From Streptomyces thinghirensis (GTDB lineage: Bacteria; Actinomycetota; Actinomycetia; Streptomycetales; Streptomycetaceae): a stretch of DNA of 64,000 nt. The DNA lies in NCBI GenBank assembly GCA_021502835.1, contig JAKFGP010000054.1, positions 24,699 through 88,698 of the forward strand. Direction: 5' to 3'. This document shows positions 10,896 through 19,622 of this stretch, in pieces; position 1 is the stretch's first letter; each line of letters opens with the position of its first letter. The position numbers and the translations under genes are program-made. Below the pieces are notes generated by a model. It saw only the letters and a program-made list of their open reading frames with translations, did not search any database and was not told the origin of the DNA.

Positions 10896-11273
10896 TCAGG
10901 GCCGCGGGGTCCAGGCCGCGACCAGTTCGAGGAGGCCGGGGAACCGGGCGCTGAGGTCTTCGACGCGCACGTGGCTTCGGCGTTCGAGCCCGTACTGGCG
11001 CTGACGGGTGACTCCCGCCTCGCGCAGCGCCTGAAGTGGTGGGTCAGCGACGACTTGGGCCGGTCGAGGGCCGAACCAGCCGCAGGTGTGGTCGAAGTCC
11101 TCGGACTCCAGGAGGAGTTTGCGGACGATCGTCAGCCGCAAGGGGTCGCTGAGGGCGCCCAGCACGGTCTCCAGGCGCAGTTCTTCCACTGCGGGTTCCG
11201 GCAGCGGCTCGGGCAGGCCGGACGGTTCGGGGAGCACCTTGATGGCGGGCGCGGCGGCCGTGGTCGCGGGCAT
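10896..11273 (-). CDS. ArsR-family winged-helix repressor
   Basis: A short winged-helix regulator: VLGALSDPLRLTIVRKLL (helices 1-2), a region around 11060 that after one frameshift reads DRPKSSLTHHFKALREAGVTRQRQ (recognition helix), then the wing YGLERRSHVRVEDL and the C-terminal helix FPGLLELVAAW. I prefer ATG 11273 over the upstream TTG because GAGGAG is well placed. There is no clear cluster of metal-binding cysteines. It is divergent from an MFS exporter and probably represses that gene and itself through the palindrome at 11302. Confidence 0.75.
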   Translation of the reverse strand: MPATTAAAPAIKVLPEPSGLPEPLPEPAVEELRLETVLGALSDPLRLTIVRKLLLESEDFDHTCGWFGPRPAQVVADPPLQALREAGVTRQRQYGLERRSHVRVEDLSARFPGLLELVAAWTPRP

Positions 11274-11301
11274 AGGCAACTCCTCATGACGTGAATCCTG
11301 T

Positions 11302-11319
11302 GTACGACTTCAATCGTAC
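11302..11319. promoter_or_regulatory. Palindromic operator between arsR-type gene and MFS gene
   Basis: A perfect inverted repeat GTACGA-N6-TCGTAC in the 129-base divergent promoter, with a further CGTAC half-site at about 11342. Size and position fit an ArsR-family operator covering both promoters. Binding is inferred. Confidence 0.5.
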
Positions 11320-11402
11320 TGCATGCTAAGTTCGGATCAACTCGTACTGCTGGTGGTTCCGCAGGAAAAACGCTCCACAGGAAGAACACGGGAGGAACAG
11401 TC

Positions 11403-12666
11403 ATGTCCGAGACCCGGACCGCATCCGAAGAGGCCGTCGAAGGGGGGCGGGGAACGGACACCGCGCGGACCGACGGGCGGCCCGTCGCGCCGCTGTGGTG
11501 GGTGTGGCTGGCCGCATGGCCGGTCACCGCCGTCTTCGTGCTCTCGAACGCCGCCACGCCGCTGTACGTGCTGTGGCAGCGCGACATCGGCTTCTCCAAG
11601 GGCACCCTGACCGTGGTGTTCGCCTCCTACATCGTCGGCCTCATCGGTTCACTCCTGGTCTCCGGCGTGGTCTCCGACCGGGTCGGCCGCAAGCCGGTGC
11701 TGTTGCCCGCCCTGGCGCTCGCTCTCGCCGCCTGCCTGATCTTCGCGACTGCCACGGGCGTGGCCGCGCTGCTCGTCGCGCGGCTGTTCAGCGGCATCGC
11801 GGTCGGTGCCGTCGTTTCGGCCGGCATGGCCGCCGTGACCGATGTCGCCGGACCCGGGCGCAAGCGGCTCGCCGCCCTGCTCGCCTCCTGCGCGATGGTC
11901 TTCGGCGCCGGGCTGGGCCCGCTGCTCGCCGGCGTCCTCTCCGAGGTCGCGCCCGCACCGACCGTCACCGTCTTCGTCGTCGAGGCCGTACTCCTGGTCA
12001 CCGCGCTGCTCGCCGTCCTGCGCATGCCGGTACGCCGCCCCCGAGGCGCGCGGCAGGCGAGTGTGGGTGCGGGTGCCCGGTGTCCCACGCGGCAGCGGTC
12101 GCCGGCTCGCCCTGGGCATCGCCGTGTTCGCGCCCGGTATCACCGCCACGTCCTTCGTGCTCTCGCTCGGCCCGTCGCTGCTGTCCGGACTGCTCGGCAC
12201 CACGAGCCGGATCGTCGCCGGGGCCATGGCGTTCGTGATGTTCCTCGCCGCCACCGGGGTGCAGTTCGCCGTGCAGAGGCTGAGCCGCCGCATCATCCTC
12301 ACTGCCGGCGCGGTGAGCACCACACTGAGCATGGTCACGCTGATCGTCGCCGTGCACACCTCGTCGGTACCGGTACTTGTCGCCTCCGCGCTCCTGGCCG
12401 GCGCCGGCCAGGGCATGGGGCAGCTCGGCGGCCTCTCGCTGCTCAACGCAGGCGTCCCGCCCGAGCGTCTCGCCGAGGCCAACGCCGCGCTCAACGTAGG
12501 CGGTTACATCCCGGCCGGCGTACTGCCCGTATCCGCCGGGTACCTCAGCGACGCGGTGGGCCTGACCGGCGGCGCCACGATCTTCGGCTGCGTCCTTCTG
12601 GGTCTCGCGGTCATCGGCGGCCTGGTGGTCCTCGCCACGCGGCGCGGGGTGACGGACCCGGCCTGA
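11403..12666 (+). CDS. MFS transporter (drug/metabolite exporter type)
   Basis: About 420 residues with twelve predicted membrane helices. It carries the loop 2-3 signature SGVVSDRVGRKPVLL and an AGMAAVTDVAGPGRKRLAA loop. The C-terminal half (ALGIAVFAPGITATSFVLSL ... LGLAVIGGLVVLATRR) is complete after one frameshift near 12045. ATG 11403 lies after GGGAGGAAC. It is divergent from the ArsR-type gene, a layout typical of an efflux pump controlled by its ligand-responsive repressor. The substrate is unknown. Confidence 0.85.
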
Positions 12667-12701
12667 CGGGGCGCGAGGCGCGAGGAAGGGCGCGCGTGTT
12701 C

Positions 12702-12744
12702 GGGGAACGGTGCACCACCGGTCGGCGGTGGTGCACCGTTCCCC
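12702..12744. terminator. 19-bp perfect-stem bidirectional terminator
   Basis: A perfect 19-base inverted repeat (12702-12720 with 12726-12744) around a five-base loop, beginning GGGGAACGGTGC, between the convergent stops of the MFS gene and the TetR gene. No U-tract is present. It isolates the signalling locus from the exporter. Confidence 0.8.
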
Positions 12745-12778
12745 CGGACGCGTGCGGGTACGGCCGCGGCCAGAGCGC

Positions 12779-13426
12779 TCAACCGGCCCGGACCGCAGCG
12801 AAGAGCAGAGCGCTCAGGTCACGCCAGCGCGACACGACGTCCAAACGGCCGCTGAGCACGTCGGAGACATGCTGGGAACCGAAGAACGCGGAGACCAGGG
12901 AGTGCGCGGCCCTGGACGGGTCGACGCCGGCGCGCAGCTCGCCCGCTTCCCGGGCCGAGGTCAGCAGGGTCTCCAGCAGGGAGATCCAGTCGACGTACGG
13001 CGTTGGCAACTCGGCGTCGATCTGCGGGCGTTCGATCTGCAGCCGGGCGCCGGCCTGCACGATCACGTCGTCCTGGAACGCGGCGGCCGCACGCTCCAGC
13101 ATCCGCGCGGCAGTGTCCAGGGGCCGAACCCTTCCGCGGTCACTTCATCAAGCACTTTCGGCCAACGAGCGTAGTGTTCCTCCACGATCGCCACCGCCAG
13201 GGCCTCCTTGGTCGGATAGTGGAAGTACACGGCTCCTTTGGTCATCTCGACCCGGTCGGCAACGTCCTTGACCGACGTGTTGCGAAAGCCCCGCGCCGTG
13301 AAGAGTTCCGCGGCCCCCATCAGGACCCGCAGTCGGGTTCTGGCCGAACGGTCCTGTTTGGGATCGGTCCCCCTTCTGATGGGGATCTTCTTGCGTCCGA
13401 ATGCGGTGGCCTGCGGCTCCTGGCAT
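12779..13426 (-). CDS. TetR-family regulator of the gamma-butyrolactone receptor (ArpA/ScbR) type
   Basis: The N-terminal helix-turn-helix reads KQDRSARTRLRVLMGAAEL, FTARGFRNTSVKDVADRVEM and TKGAVYFHYPTKEAL, close to the ArpA/ScbR receptor family. The ligand-binding region follows after a frameshift near 13115 (LERAAAAFQDDVIVQAGARL ... SAFFGSQHVSDVLSGRLDVV). Members bind ARE palindromes and release DNA on binding a butyrolactone-type signal. ATG 13426 has GAGGAAG upstream but is out of frame with the body, so one more indel lies near 13340-13420. It is divergent from the afsA-like gene, with a perfect ARE-like palindrome between them. The family is well supported; whether it binds a ligand or is a pseudo-receptor is not visible. 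Confidence 0.8.
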
Positions 13427-13517
13427 GAGGGGCTTCCTCTGTCATCGATCGGCTTGCGGAGGTGTGGTGGCGCGGAGGGTGGTCATGTGACAGCGCGGTG
13501 GCGAAAAATGATCTCCT

Positions 13518-13541
13518 AATATACCTTCCCGAAGGTATATT
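13518..13541. promoter_or_regulatory. ARE-like palindrome (gamma-butyrolactone autoregulatory element)
   Basis: A perfect 24-base inverted repeat: AATATACCTTC, two central Cs, then GAAGGTATATT. Length, AT-rich ends and the ACCTTC/GAAGGT core match autoregulatory elements bound by ArpA/ScbR-type receptors. It lies between the receptor-like gene (start 13426) and the afsA-like gene (start 13677), so one bound receptor could silence both. Confidence 0.8.
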
Positions 13542-13676
13542 TCTCCTCGTCATCACGTGCTGCGTCGGGACCATACCCGTGCGCGGCCGCCACGGCGACA
13601 CGGGAGAATCCGCGTGCCTGGCATACCTGGTCTTGAGACAAACACCGGCCGATGGGGGCCGGATCACGGGGGAAGC

Positions 13677-14606
13677 ATGAACTTCGACCGATGTGTTCCG
13701 CGTAAGTCCGTCCACAAGGCGGTCGATTCGGAAGTGCTGCTGACAGATGCCGTGCGGCTCGGCGACGACCGCTTCACGGTCGCGGCTCGGTGGCACCGCG
13801 ATCACTACCTCGCTCACCACGGTGGTCCGGCGGCCGACCCGGTCCTGTTGATGGAGACGGCGCGGCAGGCCGCGATCCACTTGTCTCATCGCTTTCTCGA
13901 CGTCGAGTACGGCATGCCGTTCGTGCTGAGCGAAATATCGGCCGAACTCTTCGAGACGCTGCCCCCTGTGCGCGAGGACCACCTCGCCGTGGTGCTCGAT
14001 GTCGTTTGCCGCCGTCCCGCCGAGGGTGCGCGGCGGCTGCGCTTGGAAATCGAGGCCGACGTCCTGGTGCGGCACCGCCGCGTCGGGCGGGTCGGAGTGT
14101 GCTGGGAACCGATGGCACCCCGCCGGTACGCCCTGCTGCGGCGGCGCGGTGGGCAGGAGCCCGGGGCGGTGCCGTCGCACCCCACACCGTCCCGGGACCC
14201 GTTGTGGCCGGCCCGCGTCGGCCAGATCGCCGAGCGGGATGTACTGATCGCCGACGACTCGCTGCGGAAGAACCGCTGGTGGCTGCGACTGGACCGGGAG
14301 CACCCCGTGCTCTTCGACCACGACTGCGACCACGTGCCGGGCATGGCGTTGGTGGAGGCGTTCCGACAGGCCGCCGGTGTCGCCGCGGCGGACAACCGGC
14401 CGGGTGCGAGTGGCGTGACGCTGCTCACCGTGGTGTTCAGCGCCTTCGGCGAACTGGACGCGCCGGTGTCGATCACGGCGGAATCGGTCACCTCCGGCGG
14501 AACCACCGCCATCCGTGCCCACCAGGGCGACCGTGAACTCGCCTTCGCCACGGTGCGCTGTGGCGCGGTGGACTCCGTCCTGGGTCGGCTGGAGGCGGCG
14601 TGCTGA
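13677..14606 (+). CDS. AfsA/ScbA-family gamma-butyrolactone biosynthesis protein
   Basis: An uninterrupted 309-residue protein of the AfsA family, which joins a beta-keto acyl thioester to a C3 acceptor (dihydroxyacetone phosphate for A-factor) to begin synthesis of a diffusible signal. The two AfsA hot-dog repeats are visible: KSVHKAVDSEVLLTDAVRLG with DPVLLMETARQAAIHLSH, and DSLRKNRWWLRLDREHPVLF with GMALVEAFRQAAGVAAAD. ATG 13677 follows GGGGGAAG. The next gene starts at GTG 14600 inside this one, indicating translational coupling. Control by the palindrome at 13518 is likely. The signal made cannot be read from sequence. Confidence 0.88.
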   Translation: MNFDRCVPRKSVHKAVDSEVLLTDAVRLGDDRFTVAARWHRDHYLAHHGGPAADPVLLMETARQAAIHLSHRFLDVEYGMPFVLSEISAELFETLPPVREDHLAVVLDVVCRRPAEGARRLRLEIEADVLVRHRRVGRVGVCWEPMAPRRYALLRRRGGQEPGAVPSHPTPSRDPLWPARVGQIAERDVLIADDSLRKNRWWLRLDREHPVLFDHDCDHVPGMALVEAFRQAAGVAAADNRPGASGVTLLTVVFSAFGELDAPVSITAESVTSGGTTAIRAHQGDRELAFATVRCGAVDSVLGRLEAAC

Positions 14607-15717
14607 CCGCGCGGCGCCGGGCTCCGGGCGGAAGGGACGTACGCGACCTCCTCGTTGAGTGCGCGGGGCGGGACGCGCGGGGTGCCGACGAGCGGCGCAG
14701 GCTCGACGCGCGGGTCGCTGCTGCCGTTGTCGACGCGGGGTTCCCGGGGCACCTGGTGCCGGTGAAGTGGGGTGGCGCTGCCGGGAGTTTCACCCGGTTG
14801 CTGGCCGATGCCTCGGCCGTCGCGGAGGCCTGCGCTGCCACCGGATGGTGCGCGGCCCTGTACGCGGCACACGGCCGGCTCGCCGCATACCTGCCTGAGC
14901 AGGGGCAGTACGACCTATGGGCGCACGGCCCGGACGTCCGCATCGCCGCTTCGATCATTCCGGCACAGGGCCGCGCCACGCCGTGACCGGCGGCTGGCGG
15001 CTGGACGGGGAGTGGCGCACGGCCAGCGGTGTCGACCACGCGGAATGGGTGCTCCTCGCTTCCTGGACACCGGCCGGTGACGGCGTACAGGAGCACCGGA
15101 TATTCGCCGTGCCCGCGGGGGCATCTCCGTCCGGGACACTTGGGACTCCCTCGGCCTGCGGGGGAGCGGCAGCAACAGTGTGGCGGCCGACGGCGTCGTC
15201 GTGCCCGTCCACCGGTCGGTCACCCTGAACGCGTTGCTGTGCCCTCTGCCCGACGCGGCGCGTTGCCACCGAGTCCCCTATCCCATGGTCGCCGCACCGA
15301 TCTTCGCGGCTCCCGTGCTGGGAGCGGCCCGCGCCGCGCTGCGGGCCTGGACGGACGAGTGCCTTACGACTCAGGCGCCGGGGCCGGGCCAGAACCTGCT
15401 GCTGAGCGGGGCGTCCGCACGGATCCACGCGGCGGGCCTGCTGCTGGCGGGCACTGCCGAGCGGGCGGACCAGTACGAGATCACCCCGCTCACCGTGGCC
15501 GAGAACCGTCGTGACGCGGCGACCGCGGCCGCACTGTGCCGCGAGGCGGTCGACGACCTCTTCCACGCGTCGGGCATGCGCGGACAGTCCCCCGGCAGCG
15601 CACTGCAGCGGGCGTGGCGCGACGTCACGACGGCGGCGGGACACGGGGGCCCTCGGCCTCGACGCGGCGGCTGACGCGTACGCGGACGCGTTGTCGGCGA
15701 GTGGGGGCGCCCGATGA
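14600..15717 (+). CDS. Acyl-CoA-dehydrogenase-fold flavoprotein (oxidase or group D monooxygenase type)
   Basis: An ACAD-fold protein of ~370 residues: N-terminal helical domain (FPGHLVPVKWGGAAGSFTRL, EACAATGWCAALYAAHGRLA), central beta domain (VTGGWRLDGEWRTASGVDHA, ...EHRIFAVPA), and a C-terminal domain of the Acyl-CoA_dh_2 type (YEITPLTVAENRRDAATAAA, ...VDDLFHASGMRG, ending in an AGHGALGLDAAADAYAD-like helix). I see no obvious acyl-CoA base glutamate. It resembles HsaA/HpaB-like flavin monooxygenases at least as much as true dehydrogenases. GTG 14600 overlaps the afsA stop by seven bases. Frameshifts lie near 14985, 15120 and 15645. In this operon it probably oxidises the nascent signal; the avenolide locus likewise uses an acyl-CoA oxidase. 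Confidence 0.72.
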
Positions 15718-16406
15718 CGCCGGTGGCCGAGAGGAGTGTTCCGCACTCGCGTTCTTCGACGTCGACGAGACCGTGATCGCCGAGAAGAGCCTGGTCGATT
15801 TCTGGGGGCATTGGCAGGCCGCGCACCCTCCGCTGGGTGCCGACACGACGGGTCCGCCGGCGTCGGCGGTACGCACCCGCGAAGCGCTGAACCGCGCGTA
15901 CTACCGGCGCTACGCAGGCGTTCCCCTGTCCGCCCTCGAAGCCGCCGGCCGTCGCTGGTACGACGGCTACCGGCGAGGCGGCGCGGCCTTCGTGCTGCCG
16001 GTGCTCGACGCCGTGACGGCGCACCGTGCGGCGGGCCGCGAGGTCGTACTGGTCTCGGGCTCGATGCGTCCGCTGCTGGCCCCCGCTGGCCGAGGAACTG
16101 GGGGCGTCGGCGGTGCTGTGCACCGAACTGCTGGTGAGGGCCGACGGAGTGCTGACCGGGGAAGTGAGCCGCCCGATGATCGGGGAGGCGAAGGCGCAGG
16201 CCGCGCTCCGGCTCATGCGGGAGCGCGGCGCGGACCCGGGCGACTGCTTCGCGTACGGCGACCACGAGAGTGACCTCGCCCTGCTCAGTGCGGTGGGGGC
16301 ACCGGTCGTGGTGGGTGACTGCCCCGTGCTGAACCAGGAGGCGGAGCGCCTTGGATGGCCGGTGACGCCGGCCCGCCGGGGCCCGTTGAGCGGATCGAAC
16401 GCGTGA
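15714..16406 (+). CDS. HAD-IB family phosphatase
   Basis: A SerB-like HAD hydrolase with all four motifs: FFDVDETVI (nucleophile and acid Asp), VLVSGSM (Thr/Ser motif), the lysine in GEAKAQAALRLM, and YGDHESDLALL (metal Asp pair). Between motifs I and II is a helical cap. The ATG at 15714 overlaps the preceding stop (ATGA), showing coupled translation with the flavoprotein. Frameshifts lie near 15730 and 16083. Phosphatases recur in butyrolactone and AHFCA loci, where they remove the phosphate left by the AfsA reaction; this one fits that role. The exact substrate is inferred from context. Confidence 0.82.
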
Positions 16407-16488
16407 GACCCGCTGTGGAGCCGGACCACTCGAAGGCTTTCCATCCGATGGTATGTATGTGCTCTCTTTGACCCTGGAGGGCGCAAAC

Positions 16489-17120
16489 ATGGCACAACAG
16501 GAACGGGCTCGACGCACGAGGGAGAAGGCTCTGACGGCCGCGGCCGAGGTGTTCGCCTCGCACGGCTACAGCAGAACCACCCTGAGCGAGGTGGCCGAGC
16601 GCATCGGCATGACGAAGGGCGCGCTCTACGGGCACTTCCCCTCGAAGAGTTCGCTGGGCCCGGGCTCTGATCGACGAGTCACGGCAGGCCTGGGCGAGCC
16701 TGCGGACCGAGTACGACACTCCGGGTGCCGACGCCGAGGGTGTCCTGGAGGGTGTCGTCGTGAATTTCGCCGATCGGCTGCGGTCCGATGTGCGCCTGCG
16801 GGCCACAGTCAGGATCGCGGCCGACTGTCCGGTCCTGGCGCGCACTCTCGCCGATGTCCTGACCGAGGTGCAGAACGCCTTGATGGAGTTGATCCGCCGG
16901 GCGCAGCGTGACGGTGGCTTTCCCCGTATTCGCCGCGACTTGTCGCCAACCTGCTGATGACGGTGACGTACGGGGTGCTGTACGCGCCCGCCGCGTGTTT
17001 GGAGAGCGACGGCGCGCATGACGGGGAGCCGCTGTGGCGGCTGCTCTTTCGGGGCTCTGTCGGGGAGTGGGGTGACGGGATCCGGACGCGGGAGACGGCC
17101 GGGGCGTTTCGGATCCGTAA
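16489..17120 (+). CDS. TetR-family regulator, possible second receptor/pseudo-receptor
   Basis: Helix-turn-helix residues read RTREKALTAAAEVFASHGYS, RTTLSEVAERIGM and TKGALYGHFPSKSSL. The ligand domain resumes after a frameshift near 16660 (ESRQAWASLRTEYDTPGADA, NFADRLRSDVRLRATVRIAA) and reaches a C-terminus around LLMTVTYGVLYAPAACLESD. The ATG at 16489 has GGAGGG upstream. The stop is uncertain because indels leave the frame open; TAA at 17118-17120 gives a normal length (~210 residues). It follows the HAD gene by 82 bases, a gap holding the small palindrome CCATC-C-GATGG (16441). It could set the level of, or respond to, the locus signal. Confidence 0.7.
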
Positions 17121-17144
17121 AAAATACCTTCGGGAACAGATTTT
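17121..17144. promoter_or_regulatory. Second ARE-like site, upstream of the LysR gene
   Basis: The 24 bases here agree with the perfect palindrome at 13518 at about 17 positions. They share the left arm (AATACCTTC) and an A/T-rich right end (GATTTT) but are imperfect in the right core. The site is 90 bases before the LysR start, as expected for a receptor-repressed promoter. Asymmetric AREs are common. Confidence 0.6.
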
Positions 17145-17233
17145 CTGTCATGCTGCCTCTGGTCCTACTGGGCGCGGGGCCGGACGGCTGCGGTCCTGTG
17201 CGGGGCAAGCCGACGACACTTGGGAGGAAGCAG

Positions 17234-18262
17234 ATGAGCTTGCTGGACGAGGGGACGGGGCGGCGTGCCTCGGAGCGGGCCGGCCTCGACACGGGGGACC
17301 CGGATCCGGCGGGTGCCACCGCGCTTCGCGCGATGTCGGACGCGCGGCACATAGACGACTTCGACATGAGGCACCTTCGATATTTCCTGACCGTGGTCGC
17401 GCCGGAACCGTATCGGCGGCCGCCCAAGAACTGCGAATATCGCAGCCGAGCCTGAGTCAGCAAATACGACGCCTTGAGCAACGCGTCGGCGCCGCTCTTT
17501 TCATTCGTAGTTCACGGGGTGTTGAACTTACGACCGGCGGCCGGGCCTTTCTCAGAGAGATCCAGGGAATCCCGAGCCAGTTGCGCTCAGCCATCGCCGC
17601 CGTCGCACCCGCGCCTCGGGTCTGGTCCGTCGGGGTGTGCGGCGGAGTGCCGGCGGACGTCCTCATCGAGGTGGAGAACGGGCTGTCGGGAAGCCGCCTC
17701 CACGGCGGCCGCGACGCGGGCGTGAAGCTGCGGATGCGCTCGGTGGGCACGGCGGACCAGGACGAACTGCTGCGGCACGGAGAGATCGCCTTCGGCATTG
17801 TGCGTCTGCCCGTCCCGACGCCGCATCTGGTGCGCGCCGTGGTCTGGGACGAACCGCTCGGACTCGTGATGGCGCGGGAACACCCGCTCGCCTCGCGTGT
17901 GGAGCCGACTTGGAGCGAACTCTCCCGGCAGCGCCTCCTCTGGTACGACGAGGGGTGCGCGCCCGGGTTCGCGGACACGGTGCCCGCGCACCTGGCCAGA
18001 CTCGGCTGGAACTCGGTACTGCATCCCGTCGACCGGGACGAGCACGCCTTGTTCCTGCACGCCTTGCAGACCACCGCGGACCTCGTGGCCCTGCGGCCGC
18101 GCCGGGCCGTCGAACGGGGAACCGAACCTGGTGTGGCGGCCGCTGCCGACGAGCAGACCACCACGCGAGCGCCTCGCCGTGACCGCGGTCAGCGGCAGTC
18201 GAGGTGCCCGCTCTCTGCACAAGGTCTCAGGGGAGCGCGGCTGGACGTTCTTCGCCGAGTAA
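17234..18262 (+). CDS. LysR-family transcriptional regulator with N-terminal extension
   Basis: The LysR helix-turn-helix is MRHLRYFLTVVA then, after a frameshift near 17400, GTVSAAAQELRISQPSLSQQ and IRRLEQRVGAALFIRSSRGV. The periplasmic-binding-like effector domain follows (VWSVGVCGGVPADVLIEVEN ... ELLRHGEIAFGIVRLPVPTP ... LGLVMAREHPLASRV). A frameshift near 18105 leads to the end, HKVSGERGWTFFAE. ATG 17234 with GGGAGGAAG gives about 45 residues before the usual LysR start; the internal ATG at 17366 would remove them. The ARE-like site upstream and the terminator downstream make it the last gene of the signalling locus. Confidence 0.78.
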
Positions 18263-18281
18263 CCCCCCGCCCCCAGTCGGC

Positions 18282-18329
18282 GTGTGACCCGGGTCGTCCC
18301 CCCGCCCGGGTCACACGTCTTTTTCTTTT
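18282..18329 (+). terminator. Rho-independent terminator after the LysR gene
   Basis: A perfect 12-base stem, GTGTGACCCGGG with CCCGGGTCACAC, followed directly by a T-rich tract (GTCTTTTTCTTTT). It is one of the few canonical intrinsic terminators in this window and marks the boundary between the signalling locus and the next operon. Confidence 0.9.
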
Positions 18330-18574
18330 CCGCTGCCAGGCGGTATAGGTGCCCGCATATGGAAGTCACGCGGTTTACGTCTTGGACGAGGCGCAGAGAT
18401 CTTGGCTAGTGTCCTGAATGCAGGACAGGGCAGACTTCCGGCCCTTTTCGAACCGCGGATTACCGAGAGAATCCGCGTTCTTTGCGCGGAATTCATCATC
18501 GAATTCGTCAGTGCTCTTCCTTCTCCAGGCCCGCCGGGCCCTGCTGAGCGATCGAACCGGACCAAGGGAGCATC
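18330..18574 (+). promoter_or_regulatory. Leader of the 18.6-27.1 kb operon with two inverted repeats
   Basis: No gene is visible in this 245-base leader. It is more AT-rich than its surroundings. It holds TGTCCTG-AATG-CAGGACA (18410-18427), suited to a dimeric repressor, and an 8+8 repeat CGCGGATT / AATCCGCG (18454-18477) that would form an RNA hairpin. GAATTC occurs twice shortly after. It precedes the first gene of the nine-gene run, so control of the whole operon probably lies here. Confidence 0.5.
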
Positions 18575-19571
18575 GTGATCTCGACCAAGCTGACCGACCT
18601 GCTCGGAATCGACCACCCGGTCGTCTGCGCCCCGATGGAGGTCCGTGTCCGGCGGCCGGCTCACCGGCGCCGTGACCCGAGCAGGTGGTCTCGGCCTCGT
18701 CGGCGTCAGCTACGGCGACGCGGCCTTCATCGACGAGCACGTGGCCCAGGCCGCCGACGCCGGCGGGGTCTGGGGCGTCGGCTGCGTCATGTTCACCTTC
18801 GACGACCGGCCGGGCCTGTGGGACAAGGTGCTCGGCTACTCCCCGCCGGTCATCGCCCTTTCCTTCGGCGACGCGGCCCAGGTGCACAAGTACGTGGCGT
18901 CCGCGGCCGACGCCGGGTCCCAGGTAGTCGTCCAGGTGCACGACCCCGAGCAGGCCGCCGTCGCGGTACAGGCTGGAGCGTCGGTGCTCGTGGCCCAGGG
19001 GGCCGAGGCCGGTGGCCACCACCGGACGCAGGCCACCCTGCCGCTGATCCCGGCCGTCGTGGAGGTTGCCGAGGGCGTGGTGCCGGTGGTGGCGGCGGGT
19101 GGGTTCGCGGACGGCCGCGGTCTCGCTGCGGCCCTCGCGCTCGGCGCCGACGGCGTGATGATGGGCACCCGGTTCGCCGCAACCGAGGAGTCACTCGCCA
19201 CCGCCGGTTTCAAGTCCCACCTGATCTCCGCGCGCACCGCGGACACCGTCAACACCCACGCCTTCGACGTCGTGCGCGGCATCCAGTGGCCGGCAGGCCA
19301 CCCGGCCCGCTCCGTCAGCAACGACTTCACCCGCGCCTGGACGGGCCGGGACGCGGAACTCGCCGCCCGGCGTGCCACGGTCGAGCCCGAGTGGGCCGCC
19401 GCTGTCGCACGCGACGACACCAGCCAGCGCCCAATGTTCGCCGGCGAGGTCCTCGACCTGATCCGGGACATCCGGCCCGCCGCCCAGGTCGTTCACAGCG
19501 TCGTGGCCGACGCCGAGAGGATCCTCACCGGACTCACCCGGCAGATCAACGGTCCTGGCGCTGCCGCCTGA
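18575..19571 (+). CDS. Nitronate monooxygenase (2-nitropropane dioxygenase family)
   Basis: An FMN TIM-barrel enzyme of the NMO family, which oxidises alkyl nitronates such as propionate-3-nitronate and also includes FMN enoyl reductase-like members. Seen: N-terminal TKLTDLLGIDHPVVCAPM, then after a frameshift near 18640 GAVTRAGGLGLVGVSYG, the catalytic-His region AQGAEAGGHHRTQ, the FMN phosphate loop VVAAGGFADGRGLAAALALG and ADGVMMGTRFAAT. GTG 18575 is preceded by AAGGGAG. It is first in a run of nine closely spaced genes. The true substrate may not be a nitronate. Confidence 0.8.
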
Positions 19572-19622
19572 GCTCCCGTCACCCGCCCGCCTTCTTCCAT
19601 CCACACCCGTCCGGAGGACTCG

